Source of the DNA: Lutispora sp003527145
GTDB taxonomy: Bacteria; Bacillota; Clostridia; Lutisporales; Lutisporaceae
Direction of reading: 5' to 3'
DNA length: 64,000 nt
Assembly (NCBI GenBank): GCA_029983695.1
Contig: JASBZB010000007.1
Location: 66,499 to 130,498 of the forward strand
The notes beneath the pieces are model-generated. The model had not been told where the DNA came from. It saw nothing but the letters and a program-made list of their open reading frames with translations, and did not search any database. Shown piece after piece: positions 35,776 to 45,594 of the stretch. Each line of letters begins with the position of its first letter. Positions within the stretch are counted from its first letter, which is position 1. The position numbers were made by a program, and so were the translations under genes.

Positions 35776-37773
35776 TTGAAAAGCATAAAAACAAGAATGG
35801 CATTTTTCCTTTTGATTCTGATATTGGTGATTTGTTCTACCTTAGGTATATTGTCATACCTTAATGCATCTAAAGCACTTACCGATGAAGTTTCCCAATC
35901 CATGATACGTGCTGTAGAGCAGGCAAGTAAAATAGTTGACAGCCGCATACAAATCCAGCATAAAAGGATGGAAACCCTGGCAAATATGGAGATAATAAAG
36001 AATCCGGCCTACACATGGGAGGACAAGCTTCCGATACTGATGGATGAGATGCAGAGAAACGGTGATATAGCGATAGATATTGTGTCGGCTGAAGGCACCA
36101 ATCATAGCACTGACGGTACAGTTTCGGATGTATCAGACAGGGAATACTTTAAAAAAGCTATGGCAGGGGAAAATGCCGTATCGGATCCTATAATAAGCAA
36201 AACTGATAGCTCTGTTATCATTGTATATTCAGTGCCCATAAAATATGACGGTAAGGTGACCTCGGTACTCACCGTATTGAGACAGAGCAATGAACTTCAA
36301 AATGTGATAAAGGATATAACCTTCGGAGAAGAGGGCTATGCATATATGATAAACAAACAAGGCACGACTATAGCACATAAGGAAGAAAAATGGGTTATAA
36401 ATATGGGCAATACTATAGAAGATGCTAAAAAAGATCAAAGCCTTACTGAACTTGCCGAGCTTGAACAAGAGATGATACAAGGTAAGAAAGGCGTAGGATC
36501 TTATATATATAACGGTGTAAAAGCAATAATGGGCTATGGACCGGTGGAGGATACCGGATGGTCTATTGCCGTTACTGCGCCGGAATATGAGGTGCTGGCG
36601 GGGCTGAATACTTTAAAGAAAACTATTGTGATAGTATCGGCGACTGTACTTTTGATAGGATTAGTGGTAACATATGTATTCGTCGGATTTATCGCAAAGC
36701 CGATAAAGGAAACCACAAAGTATCTGGAGACATTTGCATCCGGGAATTTTGCAGTGGCCGTGGATGAGAAGATGAAAAAAAGGAAAGATGAGCTAGGTGT
36801 TTTAACCAGATCTGCGGACACGCTGGGCAGTTCTCTAAGATCAGCTCTTGGAAGTATAATCCAAGGCTTTGATAAATTAAAAGAAATAACCGAGGTAGCT
36901 GGCAGCTCTTTAAATAATTTGAATCAGAAATCTGATGAGACTTCCTCCACCGTACAGGAACTTTCTGCGGGGATAGAAGAGAATGCAGCCGCCGCCGAAG
37001 AGATGAATGCTTCTGTAGAGGAAATCCTAAAAGCAGTAGAATCGATGGCGGAGAAATCCCAGGAGGGCTCTGTTTCAGTCAAAGAAATCAGTCAAAGGGC
37101 TGAAGAAGTCAAGAGCAAAGCTTTGGATTCAAAGAAAAGCGCAACCGATATGTATGATGAATCGAGGGAAAAATTAAAGGAAGCTATCAAGGAAGCAAAT
37201 TCAGTAGAGGAAATAAATGTTCTTTCTGATGCTATACTGCAGATCACATCCCAGACCAATCTGCTGGCATTAAATGCTGCTATAGAAGCGGCAAGGGCGG
37301 GAGATGTAGGAAGAGGCTTCGCGGTAGTAGCCGATGAGATAAGAAAGCTTGCGGAAGACTCTAAAAATGCCGTTTCCGAAATCCAGAAGGTCGCAGAAAA
37401 CGTTATTTTATCAGTAGGCAATCTCAGGGACAGTGCAAGGGTGCTTTTGGATTTCATAGATAATAAGGTAATAAAAGACTATGAAGATAATGTGAAATTA
37501 GGAGATCAGTATAGCTTAGATGCATCTTTTACAGATGAAATGGTCACAGATTTTAGCGCAACGGCACAGGAGCTAACGGCTTCCATGAATAATATCGCAA
37601 AGGCCATAGATGAGGTTTCCATAACCGTCAATGAAGGCGCTAAAGGAACGGAGGATATAGCTCAAAGGACCATAGTCATAGTAAAAGACGTAAATAATGT
37701 GAGGGAACAAATGGATATGACTCTTGAATTGATTACCAAGCTGCATGAGGAAATAAGCAAATTTAAGATATGA
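35776..37773 (+). CDS. Methyl-accepting chemotaxis protein with Cache sensor
   Basis: 665 residues, TTG start after GGAGGGA. Membrane segment (about 8-28), an extracellular Cache-like domain (about 35-285, with DVSDREYFKKAMAGENAVSDP and YAYMINKQGTTIAHK), a second membrane segment (about 290-312), HAMP, and a cytoplasmic signalling domain with the hairpin tip QTNLLALNAAIEAARAGDVGRGFAVVADEIRKLAEDS split over 490-530. It signals to CheA. Pairing with an HD-GYP enzyme suggests linked control of motility. Confidence 0.93.
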   Translation: MKSIKTRMAFFLLILILVICSTLGILSYLNASKALTDEVSQSMIRAVEQASKIVDSRIQIQHKRMETLANMEIIKNPAYTWEDKLPILMDEMQRNGDIAIDIVSAEGTNHSTDGTVSDVSDREYFKKAMAGENAVSDPIISKTDSSVIIVYSVPIKYDGKVTSVLTVLRQSNELQNVIKDITFGEEGYAYMINKQGTTIAHKEEKWVINMGNTIEDAKKDQSLTELAELEQEMIQGKKGVGSYIYNGVKAIMGYGPVEDTGWSIAVTAPEYEVLAGLNTLKKTIVIVSATVLLIGLVVTYVFVGFIAKPIKETTKYLETFASGNFAVAVDEKMKKRKDELGVLTRSADTLGSSLRSALGSIIQGFDKLKEITEVAGSSLNNLNQKSDETSSTVQELSAGIEENAAAAEEMNASVEEILKAVESMAEKSQEGSVSVKEISQRAEEVKSKALDSKKSATDMYDESREKLKEAIKEANSVEEINVLSDAILQITSQTNLLALNAAIEAARAGDVGRGFAVVADEIRKLAEDSKNAVSEIQKVAENVILSVGNLRDSARVLLDFIDNKVIKDYEDNVKLGDQYSLDASFTDEMVTDFSATAQELTASMNNIAKAIDEVSITVNEGAKGTEDIAQRTIVIVKDVNNVREQMDMTLELITKLHEEISKFKI

Positions 37774-37781
37774 TGCATAAT

Positions 37782-37806
37782 GCCGGCGCACGATGCGCCG
37801 GTTTTT
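37782..37806 (+). terminator. Terminator of the HD-GYP/chemoreceptor operon
   Basis: A perfect 8-bp GC-rich stem (37783-37790/37794-37801) with a CGA loop and five T residues, just after the stop. Confidence 0.9.
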
Positions 37807-37926
37807 CTATTGAGACGAAATCTTGTCATAATGAGGAAATATCTCATAAAAAAAGAAGGAATTACAATACTTTTGCAGAAAATATATAAGATAGTTATAG
37901 GATAGTTAACTTCAGGAGGAATGCGG

Positions 37927-38595
37927 ATGAAGGACAACGCAATAGTATTCAAAGGTACAAAAGAAGGACTATACATAGTATTAAAGGAAGAAATGAATTT
38001 CTCGGATATCATTCAGCAATTGGAAGTAAAAATAAAACCATCCAAAAGCTTCTTTGAGGGAGCGAAAATAGTGAATTTTAAGGGCAAGAGTTTATCGCTT
38101 AAAGAATATAATGATTTGGCAGATATTTTGCAAAACCAGTACGGAATGCAGTTTTTAGGGGATTATGAAGCTCTATGCAGCAATATTGCTGCCGGTAAGG
38201 AAGAGGAAAAAAACCAAGCGAAACCGGAGCCTGTTATCAAGCAGGGACAAGGCGATGAGGAGAAAGCTGTTTTTATCAGAGGGACCATAAGATCAGGCCA
38301 GCTGATAAGATCTGAGGGCAATATAGTAGTATTGGGCGATGTAAATCCCGGAGCCTATCTGGAGGCAGCAGGAAGCATTACGGTTATGGGAAAGATGAGA
38401 GGTACAGGCCACGCCGGTACTCAGGGAGATTATAGTACATATATTGCAGCATTCAGGCTGGAGCCTATGCAATTAAGAATCGGAGATATAGTTACCAGAC
38501 CGCCTGATGGAAAACAGTATAAGTCAAAGGTGCCTGAAATGGCATTTGTTAAGAAAGGTATGATCATAGTAGAGCCATATTTGGGGAAACGATAA
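37927..38595 (+). CDS. minC: Septum site-determining protein MinC
   Basis: 222 residues from the ATG 6 bases after AGGAGG; an ATG two codons earlier touches that site. N-terminal FtsZ-antagonist domain (about 1-100), then the C-terminal beta-helix MinC_C (about 120-215: FIRGTIRSGQLIRSEGNIVVLGDVNPGA, DIVTRPP). It blocks FtsZ ring formation at cell poles when bound to MinD. Confidence 0.93.
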   Translation: MKDNAIVFKGTKEGLYIVLKEEMNFSDIIQQLEVKIKPSKSFFEGAKIVNFKGKSLSLKEYNDLADILQNQYGMQFLGDYEALCSNIAAGKEEEKNQAKPEPVIKQGQGDEEKAVFIRGTIRSGQLIRSEGNIVVLGDVNPGAYLEAAGSITVMGKMRGTGHAGTQGDYSTYIAAFRLEPMQLRIGDIVTRPPDGKQYKSKVPEMAFVKKGMIIVEPYLGKR

Positions 38596-38623
38596 TTTAT
38601 TAATTTGCAATGGAGGTAATAAC

Positions 38624-39424
38624 ATGGGTGAAGTAATAGTAATAACTTCAGGCAAGGGCGGTGTGGGCAAGACAACAACAACTGCTAATATTGGTACCGG
38701 TTTGGCCTTGGAAGGCAAGAGCGTAGTACTTTTAGACGCAGATATTGGACTGAGGAACCTGGATGTTGTCATGGGCCTGGAAAATAGAATAGTGTATGAT
38801 CTTGTGGATGTAATAGATGGAATTTGCAGAATGAAACAAGCTTTGATAAAAGATAAAAGATATCCAAATCTTTATCTCATGCCTGCTGCACAAACAAAGG
38901 ACAAAAATGCTGTGACTCCCGAGCAAATGTTGAAGCTCACCAAGGATTTGGCTGAAGAATACGACTATATTCTGGTAGATTGCCCGGCAGGGATAGAACA
39001 AGGCTTTAAGAATGCTATCGTAGGAGCTAATAGGTCAATTGTTGTTACAACTCCGGAGGTATCCGCAGTCAGGGATGCAGATAGGATCATAGGACTTCTC
39101 GAGGCTAACGGATTGAAGAATCCTCAGCTCATCATAAACAGGGTAAAGATCGATATGGTAAGGCGCGGAGATATGATGAACATTGATGATATGGTAGATA
39201 TACTGGCCATTGATCTTTTAGGAGTCATTCCGGATGATGAATACATAGTAGTATCGACCAACCGCGGAGAACCGGCAATAAGTGACAGCAAATCATTGGC
39301 AGGACAAGCCTATAAGAATATAGTGAAAAGAATACTCGGAGAGAATGTACCATTTATGAGCCTGGATTCAGAAGAGGGCTTTATGGCAAGATTAGCGAAG
39401 GCTTTTGGCTTTCGGAGAAAATAG
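38624..39424 (+). CDS. minD: Septum site-determining ATPase MinD
   Basis: 266 residues. Deviant Walker A at the N-terminus (SGKGGVGKTTTTANIG), Walker B-like YILVDCPAGIEQG, and a C-terminal amphipathic membrane-targeting helix (MARLAKAFGFRRK). Recruits MinC to the membrane. GGAGGT precedes the ATG. Followed by minE, so oscillation rather than DivIVA anchoring is likely. Confidence 0.97.
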   Translation: MGEVIVITSGKGGVGKTTTTANIGTGLALEGKSVVLLDADIGLRNLDVVMGLENRIVYDLVDVIDGICRMKQALIKDKRYPNLYLMPAAQTKDKNAVTPEQMLKLTKDLAEEYDYILVDCPAGIEQGFKNAIVGANRSIVVTTPEVSAVRDADRIIGLLEANGLKNPQLIINRVKIDMVRRGDMMNIDDMVDILAIDLLGVIPDDEYIVVSTNRGEPAISDSKSLAGQAYKNIVKRILGENVPFMSLDSEEGFMARLAKAFGFRRK

Positions 39425-39439
39425 AAGGGGGGAGGGAAA

Positions 39440-39724
39440 ATGGATTTGTTCAAACTTTTCAATAAGGGAGAAGGAAATAACAGCAAAGATATTGCTAAGG
39501 AAAGGCTTCAGCTCCTTCTGATACATGATAGAGCAAATGTGTCTCCTCAATTTCTGGAAATGATAAAAGGTGAAATAATGAATGTGATCACGGATTATAT
39601 TGAAATTGACGAGACGGGTCTGGAATTCAAGCTGACGCGAACAAAGCGGGACAGTGATAATTCAACGGTACCTGCACTGGTTGCCAATATACCGATAAAG
39701 AAGATGAAGGAAAATATAAGGTAG
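39440..39724 (+). CDS. minE: Cell division topological specificity factor MinE
   Basis: 94 residues. N-terminal membrane/MinD-binding segment with AKERLQLLLIHDRANVSPQFLEMIK, C-terminal dimerisation domain with EIDETGLEFKLTRTKRDSD. Stimulates MinD ATPase to set the division plane. GGGGGGAGGGAAA lies upstream. Confidence 0.94.
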   Translation: MDLFKLFNKGEGNNSKDIAKERLQLLLIHDRANVSPQFLEMIKGEIMNVITDYIEIDETGLEFKLTRTKRDSDNSTVPALVANIPIKKMKENIR

Positions 39725-39785
39725 CAGGCATATTTATCCTCCTTGACCCATATATATTAGAGAAAATACAATGGAGGAGGATAAT

Positions 39786-40517
39786 ATGGATAACAACAGC
39801 TTCAATTTTAATACGGAAAGCTTACCTAAACCTCGATATATCAATGAATACAGAAAAATGGGAGATATGTTCAGGCCTAGGCCTGGTAGGGACAAGAGCT
39901 TCTTAGATAAGCTGCTTTTCCAAATATTTATCTCCCTGATAATATTGGCTTTTGTTTTACTGATCAACAGTATAAATGTCAGTATCGCTAAGGAATTTAC
40001 CCTTGGGATTAAAAAGGTTATAAATTGGAAAGTGGATTTGCAAGGTGTAATGCAGGTTATAAAAGGCACAAACCTTATTGAAGACAAGAATAATATGGAT
40101 GAAGCGGCACCGTTGCTCCCTGTGAGCAGCGACAAGGTGTTTATTATGCCTATAGAGGGAGAGATAACCTCTGAATTTGGGCAAAGAGTGCATCCGGTAT
40201 TTAATACAGTTAAAGCTCATAATGGGATAGATATTGCAGGACAGTACGGAGATAAGATAAAGGCATCCATGAAGGGAACAGTTTCTGAAGTAGGCGAGGA
40301 CAGTACCCTGGGAAAGTATATATGGATATCAAACGGAAAATATAAAACCCTATATGCTCATTGTTCAAAAATAATCGCCCAGCGAAACCAAAAGGTAAAG
40401 CAAGGCGATATTATTGCTGAAGTAGGCGATACAGGTTTATCCTCAGGCAGCCATCTGCATTTTGAGATTTGGGAGAATGATACGCCTGTGAATCCTCTGG
40501 ATAAGTTCAGCACCTGA
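39786..40517 (+). CDS. SpoIVFA-like membrane-anchored M23 (LytM) protein
   Basis: 243 residues from the ATG 5 bases after GGAGGAGG. A membrane segment at about 40-60 is followed by a C-terminal M23/LytM domain (about 120-240) with HNGIDIAG (HxxxD) and SGSHLHFEIW (HxH), so the zinc ligands appear intact. The position between min genes and an M50 protease equals B. subtilis minCD-spoIVFA-spoIVFB. There SpoIVFA holds the protease inactive until the forespore signal. A wall-hydrolase role is also possible. Confidence 0.8.
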   Translation: MDNNSFNFNTESLPKPRYINEYRKMGDMFRPRPGRDKSFLDKLLFQIFISLIILAFVLLINSINVSIAKEFTLGIKKVINWKVDLQGVMQVIKGTNLIEDKNNMDEAAPLLPVSSDKVFIMPIEGEITSEFGQRVHPVFNTVKAHNGIDIAGQYGDKIKASMKGTVSEVGEDSTLGKYIWISNGKYKTLYAHCSKIIAQRNQKVKQGDIIAEVGDTGLSSGSHLHFEIWENDTPVNPLDKFST

Positions 40518-40544
40518 TGTATGGATAGTACGGAGGTTTAAGTT

Positions 40545-41384
40545 GTGAGGATAAAAATAAACATATCTTTTATCCTTTTTTTATTTATAAGCATATATAT
40601 GGGATTATGGCAGAGTGCCTTGGTTATCTTCATGAGTGTTTTGCTGCATGAATTAGGACATAGCATCATAGCAAGATGCTTCAAGATCAAAGTGCTGGAG
40701 ATACAGCTATTCCCCTTTGGCGGCATTGCCTTTACTGAGAATATTGCTAAATACGGAGGCCGCATAGAACTTATCGTTGCATTGGCCGGACCTTTTGTCA
40801 GCATGTTTGTGGCTGCGGCTTTTTATTTTTTTGGAGAAGAATTTTTTTTAAGCAGTATGATTATCAAGTACAATGCTGTTCTTTTCCTGTTTAATCTTAT
40901 ACCTGCCCTGCCTTTGGACGGAGGAAGCATAGTAAGGAATTTGCTTTTATCACGAAACAGCTACAAAAAGGCTACAAGGCATATGACCAGATCCGGTAAA
41001 ATACTGGCTATAATATTGACATCATACAATATTAGCTTACTGATTAAAGGAAACAGGACTATAGCATATGCGGCCGCTGCCGTATTTATATTTGCCGGAG
41101 CTTTAAAAGAAGAAAAAAACTGCTCTTATATATATTTATTAAATAGAAATAATAAAAAGAAAAGGATGCTCCAGGACTTTCCTGCAAGGCAGATGAATGT
41201 CTCGGGAGAAACCTATATAAACAGCGTAGTTGATCAGCTAAGCCCCGGTAATGTATGCAAGATTATGGTATATGATGAAAAGGGAAATTTTAAAAAGGAG
41301 CTTTGTGAAGCAGATATAATGGATGGCTTTATGAAATATGGATATTATGCTAAAATAAAGGATATAGTTACTAAAGAAAAATAG
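40545..41384 (+). CDS. SpoIVFB-like M50 intramembrane zinc metalloprotease
   Basis: 279 residues, GTG start after CGGAGGTTTAAGTT. Polytopic site-2-protease family: catalytic HELGH at about residue 31-35 (LLHELGHSIIA) and the second ligand motif LFNLIPALPLDGG. A soluble C-terminal part (about 190-279) resembles a degenerate CBS-like module. By synteny it would process pro-sigma-K in the mother cell, which makes it a sporulation marker. Confidence 0.85.
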   Translation: MRIKINISFILFLFISIYMGLWQSALVIFMSVLLHELGHSIIARCFKIKVLEIQLFPFGGIAFTENIAKYGGRIELIVALAGPFVSMFVAAAFYFFGEEFFLSSMIIKYNAVLFLFNLIPALPLDGGSIVRNLLLSRNSYKKATRHMTRSGKILAIILTSYNISLLIKGNRTIAYAAAAVFIFAGALKEEKNCSYIYLLNRNNKKKRMLQDFPARQMNVSGETYINSVVDQLSPGNVCKIMVYDEKGNFKKELCEADIMDGFMKYGYYAKIKDIVTKEK

Positions 41385-41395
41385 GAGGATTAATA

Positions 41396-43249
41396 TTGGA
41401 CTTAAACATAAAGGATTATATATATGATAAATTGCTCCCAAAGGTAGAAAGGCCGGGAAGATATATAGGCACCGAATGGAACAGCATTCATAAGGCCTTG
41501 GAAGGCATAAACATAAGATTCGCTTTTTGCTTTCCTGATTCTTATGAGGTGGGCATGTCGCATCTTGGAATGAAGATATTATATCATCTTTTGAATGATC
41601 AAAAGGATATATATTGTGAAAGGGTATTTGCTCCCTGGCCTGATATGGAAAGCTTGATGAGAAAAGAGGATATAAAGCTTTTTGCGTTGGAAAGCAGAGA
41701 CTATATACAGGATTTTGACTTTGTAGGCTTTACCCTTCAGTATGAAATGAGCTATACCAATATAATCAATATGCTTGACCTGGCAGGCGTCCCCAAGCTG
41801 ACATCCCAGAGGAGGGAAGGAGACCCCTTTGTGGTGGCTGGAGGCCCCTGTGCATATAATCCCGAACCCTTAAGTCAGGTCATCGACTTTTTTATGCTGG
41901 GAGAAGGGGAAGAACAGATGCTTGAGGTTATGGAAGTTTACAGGCAATGGAAGGTCAAGGGGATGAAGAGAGAAGAATTCCTGGAGCTGGTATCAAAGGT
42001 CCGAGGAGTATATGTGCCCTCCTTCTATGATGTAAGCTATAATGAGGATAATACCATAAAATCAATTATGCCGAACAAAGAAGGAGTTCCCGAAAAGGTT
42101 AAGAAAAGGGTAATAAAGGATCTGAACAAAGCATATTTTCCTGATAAAATCATAGTTCCATTTATAGATGTTGTGCATGACAGAATAATGCTTGAGATTT
42201 TCAGAGGCTGCACCAGAGGCTGCAGATTTTGCCAGGCCGGCATGATATACAGGCCTGTGCGTGAAAGAACCGTGGAAGAACTTTTTTCCATAGCAGAAAA
42301 GCTTGTTGAAAGCTCGGGCTATGAGGAAATATCATTATCATCCCTTTCAACCGGAGACTATTCTAAGCTCAGCGAGCTGGCGGAGAAGCTTTTGTCCGAA
42401 TATGAGAAGGATAGGATCGGCCTGTCTTTGCCTTCTTTAAGGATTGATTCAATTTCTTTGAAGCTTTTGCAGGAAGTCCAAAAGGTGCGAAAGACCGGAT
42501 TAACCTTTGCACCTGAGGCAGGCAGTCAGAGACTGAGAGATGTGATTAATAAAAATGTTACTGAAGAAGACCTGATAAACTCTGTTGGAGCAGCCTTTGA
42601 TCTGGGATATAGTAATGTCAAGCTTTATTTTATGATCGGATTGCCTACGGAGACCATGGAGGATGTTGAGGGTATAGCGGATTTGGGTTATAAAGTTATG
42701 GAAAGATACTATCAAGTGCCAAAAAATCAAAGGGGTAAAGGCATCAATATAACCATAAGCACATCCTGTTTTGTACCCAAGCCTTTTACACCCTTCCAAT
42801 GGGAGCCTCAGGATAACATTGAAGCGATGAGAGAGAAGCAGAAGCATCTGCAGAAGATGCTGCGGAAAAAGGGATTTACTTATAACTGGCATGATCCAAA
42901 TTTAAGCCTTCTGGAAGCGGTTTTTGCCAGGGGAGACAGAAGGCTTTCAAAGGTTTTGATAAGAGCATGGGAGCTGGGCTGCAAATTTGACGGCTGGGAT
43001 GAGCATTTCAAATATGAAGCATGGCTGCAAGCCTTCGAAGACTGCGGCATCGAACCGGAGTTCTATGCCCTGAGAAAAAGAGAATTGGAGGAAGTGTTGC
43101 CTTGGAGCCATATCGATGTGGGGGTGACTAAAAAGTATTTAAAGAGTGAATACAGGAAAGCTCTAAAGGGGGAAACAACAAGGGACTGCAGGACAGTATG
43201 CACAGGATGCGGCATCAATTTGCTTGAGGAAGGCGGAGTATGCAAATGA
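41396..43249 (+). CDS. B12-binding-like radical SAM protein (TIGR03960 family)
   Basis: 617 residues, TTG start after AGGAGG. N-terminal cobalamin-binding-like region (about 40-200), the radical SAM core with the cluster motif CTRGCRFCQAG (about 278-288), and the elongator-like TFAPEAGSQRLRDVINKN and SCFVPKPFTPFQW segments. It is nearly always encoded next to a DUF2344 protein, as here. Substrate unknown, RNA or ribosome modification being suspected from its linkage to rng-rplU. Confidence 0.88.
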   Translation: MDLNIKDYIYDKLLPKVERPGRYIGTEWNSIHKALEGINIRFAFCFPDSYEVGMSHLGMKILYHLLNDQKDIYCERVFAPWPDMESLMRKEDIKLFALESRDYIQDFDFVGFTLQYEMSYTNIINMLDLAGVPKLTSQRREGDPFVVAGGPCAYNPEPLSQVIDFFMLGEGEEQMLEVMEVYRQWKVKGMKREEFLELVSKVRGVYVPSFYDVSYNEDNTIKSIMPNKEGVPEKVKKRVIKDLNKAYFPDKIIVPFIDVVHDRIMLEIFRGCTRGCRFCQAGMIYRPVRERTVEELFSIAEKLVESSGYEEISLSSLSTGDYSKLSELAEKLLSEYEKDRIGLSLPSLRIDSISLKLLQEVQKVRKTGLTFAPEAGSQRLRDVINKNVTEEDLINSVGAAFDLGYSNVKLYFMIGLPTETMEDVEGIADLGYKVMERYYQVPKNQRGKGINITISTSCFVPKPFTPFQWEPQDNIEAMREKQKHLQKMLRKKGFTYNWHDPNLSLLEAVFARGDRRLSKVLIRAWELGCKFDGWDEHFKYEAWLQAFEDCGIEPEFYALRKRELEEVLPWSHIDVGVTKKYLKSEYRKALKGETTRDCRTVCTGCGINLLEEGGVCK

Positions 43250-43947
43250 TAAATATGAGACTAAAATTTATTAAGGGACGGGAGACTAAATATATATCAC
43301 ATTTGGATCTTTTGAGAACCTTTCAGAGAGCATTGAGGAGAGCGCATATACCCATGGCCTATTCCGGGGGCTTCAACCCTCATCCCGAGATGTCCTTTGC
43401 TTCTGCGTTGGGAGTAGGCTTGACCAGCATGGGAGAATATCTTGATATCGGAGTTAATGAAGAGATATCTGGGGAAGATGTAATTATGCGCCTGAATGCT
43501 GTTCTTCCTGTGGGCCTAAGAGTTGAAAATGCTGTGGTTCTGAAGGAAAAGCCCAGGAGCGGCATGGCTTTAGTCAGCCATGCCAGATATAATATATATT
43601 TGCGTTTCGAAAAAGATATTGATATTGAAGACTGCTTGAGGAGTTTTCTGGCGCAAGATAATATTTTAGCGGTAAAGCAGCAACCCAAGAAGGACTTTAA
43701 GACGATTGAAATTGATATAAAGCCTATGATAAGAGAGATAAAAGCCTTGTCTCAAGGTGGCGGTGAAGTGGTGCTGGACTGTGTTCTGTCGAGCGGCAGC
43801 AAAGCAAATCTGAAGCCTGAACTGATGCTGCAGGCATTAAAAAAGCAAATAGGCGATATTTTCGAAGATGAAAAAATCGAAAGGATAGATTTATACAGCG
43901 ATATGGAAGGTGAGCTTACCCCGTTGCTGCTGATAGATAATGCATAG
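43240..43947 (+). CDS. DUF2344/TIGR03936 family protein
   Basis: 235 residues; overlaps the radical SAM gene by 10 bases. The signature start is MRLKFIKGRETKYISHLDLLRTFQRALRRA, followed by YSGGFNPHPEMSFASALGVGLTS. Partner of the TIGR03960 radical SAM protein, and in some bacteria the two are fused. The reaction is unknown. The start may be the ATG at 43246 rather than 43240. Confidence 0.88.
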   Translation: MQMINMRLKFIKGRETKYISHLDLLRTFQRALRRAHIPMAYSGGFNPHPEMSFASALGVGLTSMGEYLDIGVNEEISGEDVIMRLNAVLPVGLRVENAVVLKEKPRSGMALVSHARYNIYLRFEKDIDIEDCLRSFLAQDNILAVKQQPKKDFKTIEIDIKPMIREIKALSQGGGEVVLDCVLSSGSKANLKPELMLQALKKQIGDIFEDEKIERIDLYSDMEGELTPLLLIDNA

Positions 43948-43979
43948 AGTATAAAAGACAACTCATTCTCCGAGGATAG

Positions 43980-45464
43980 GTGGCGATTAATATAAAAGAG
44001 ATAATAGTGGATATAAGTTTCGGACAGACAAGAGCTGCTCTGCTGGAAGACCATGAGCTGGCCGAGATATACATGGAAGGCCAGGAGGGTCAAAGCATAG
44101 TAGGAAACATATACAAAGGCTTGGTTGAAAATGTTCTTCCCGGAATGGGTGCTGCTTTTGTTGATATAGGCACCGGCAAGAATGCCTTTCTATATGTAAA
44201 GGATGCGCTGCCCAATTTATTTAATATTGACGGAGAAGTGCTGGCTGAGCAAGATAGAATTAAAGACTATGAAATTGGAGACTATTTAAAGGCAGGGCAG
44301 GAGGTTCTTGTGCAAATAGCTAAAGATCCCATTGACAGCAAAGGAGCAAGGGCTACGACACATATAACATTGCCCGGAAGGTTTGGGGTTCTCATGCCTA
44401 CTGTAGATTATATAGGGATATCCAGGAGGATTGAGAATGAATCTGAACGAAACAGGCTGAAAGAATTGGCAGCTCAGGCTAAACCCGAAGGCATGGGCGT
44501 TATAGTGCGAACTGCAGGAGAAGGCTGTCGGTTATCGGATTTAGAATCTGATATGGAATTTCTCACCAGGCTTTGGGAAGATATTAAGCAAAAAAATATG
44601 AAGACCTCGGCACCTAAGATCATTCATAAAGACATGAGCTTGTTTTTTAGAATTGTCAGAGATATGTTTACGAAAGATATAGATAAACTCATAATAAATA
44701 ATAAAGAGTACCATGAAAAAGCATTGGAATTAATATCGATGATATCCCCTGATCTCAAGCCGAGAATTGAATACTTCAGCAAGCATTATGAGATATTTGA
44801 CTATTACGATATAGAGGAGAAGCTTGAAAAGCTGATTTCAAAGAAGGTATGGTTAAAATGCGGAGGTTATATTGTGATAGATCAAACTGAAGCTTTGACG
44901 GTCATTGATGTCAATACAGGCAAGTATGTCGGAAGCAAGGATCTCACAGATACTGTTCTTAAAACAAATATTGAAGCTGCCAGGGAGATCGCAAAGCAAC
45001 TGAGGCTCCGGGATATAGGCGGTATAATAATAATAGATTTTATAGATATGAGCGACAGCAATCATGAAGATATGGTGCTGGAGGTTTTGAAAAACGCACT
45101 GAAAAAAGACAAGAGCAGAAGCAATGTTTTGGGCATTACTAACCTGGGGTTAGTAGAAATGACGAGAAAGAAGGTCGTACAGCCAAAGACAAATATTATG
45201 CAATCTGCATGTCCTCATTGCTTGGGCACCGGGAAGATACTATCTAAGCAGACCATATTCAAAAAAATTGAGACCGAGATAAGCAAGATCTTATTCAACA
45301 AAAGCTATAGAAAGGTAGAGATACTTGCAGCCCCAGAACTGGCGGAAGAGTTTAATAATGCATATAGTGAGGAAATAGAAGCCTTGTGCAGGAAACATGA
45401 TAAAAACATCAGAATTATACCGGATTCTTCTGTACCCAGAGATGAATTTAAAATTATAAAATGA
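43980..45464 (+). CDS. rng: Ribonuclease G (Rne/Rng family)
   Basis: 494 residues, GTG start after GAGG. S1 domain near 35-120 (GNIYKGLVENVLPGMGAAFVDIG), then the RNase E/G core with the catalytic aspartates in TVIDVNTGKYVG and IIIIDFIDM, and the zinc-link-like CPHCLGTGK near residue 415. Endonucleolytic cleavage of single-stranded RNA, including rRNA processing. It lies immediately upstream of rplU with a promoter in between. Confidence 0.95.
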   Translation: MAINIKEIIVDISFGQTRAALLEDHELAEIYMEGQEGQSIVGNIYKGLVENVLPGMGAAFVDIGTGKNAFLYVKDALPNLFNIDGEVLAEQDRIKDYEIGDYLKAGQEVLVQIAKDPIDSKGARATTHITLPGRFGVLMPTVDYIGISRRIENESERNRLKELAAQAKPEGMGVIVRTAGEGCRLSDLESDMEFLTRLWEDIKQKNMKTSAPKIIHKDMSLFFRIVRDMFTKDIDKLIINNKEYHEKALELISMISPDLKPRIEYFSKHYEIFDYYDIEEKLEKLISKKVWLKCGGYIVIDQTEALTVIDVNTGKYVGSKDLTDTVLKTNIEAAREIAKQLRLRDIGGIIIIDFIDMSDSNHEDMVLEVLKNALKKDKSRSNVLGITNLGLVEMTRKKVVQPKTNIMQSACPHCLGTGKILSKQTIFKKIETEISKILFNKSYRKVEILAAPELAEEFNNAYSEEIEALCRKHDKNIRIIPDSSVPRDEFKIIK

Positions 45465-45477
45465 GATACAGCTATGT

Positions 45478-45506
45478 TTGACAAAGAAAAATCCCTATGA
45501 TAAAAT
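45478..45506 (+). promoter_or_regulatory. Promoter of the rplU-prp-rpmA operon
   Basis: TTGACA (45478-45483), 17 bases, TAAAAT (45501-45506): near-consensus sigma-A promoter starting 14 bases past the rng stop. Confidence 0.8.
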
Positions 45507-45512
45507 ATTACG

Positions 45513-45594
45513 GTGTAGGCATATCCGCTCGGGTCGGGTCTAAAAAATTACCTTGCATCCGGCGAGACTTATTTTGAAGGAGGTGCATTGCCTA
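45513..45594 (+). promoter_or_regulatory. Ribosomal protein L21 leader (probable autoregulatory RNA)
   Basis: About 80 untranslated bases between the promoter and rplU. Segment TGCATC (45555-45560) can pair with the ribosome-binding GGTGCA region, which would hide the start site. Position and composition fit the Firmicute L21 leader motif. I could not align it base by base with the family. Confidence 0.5.
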
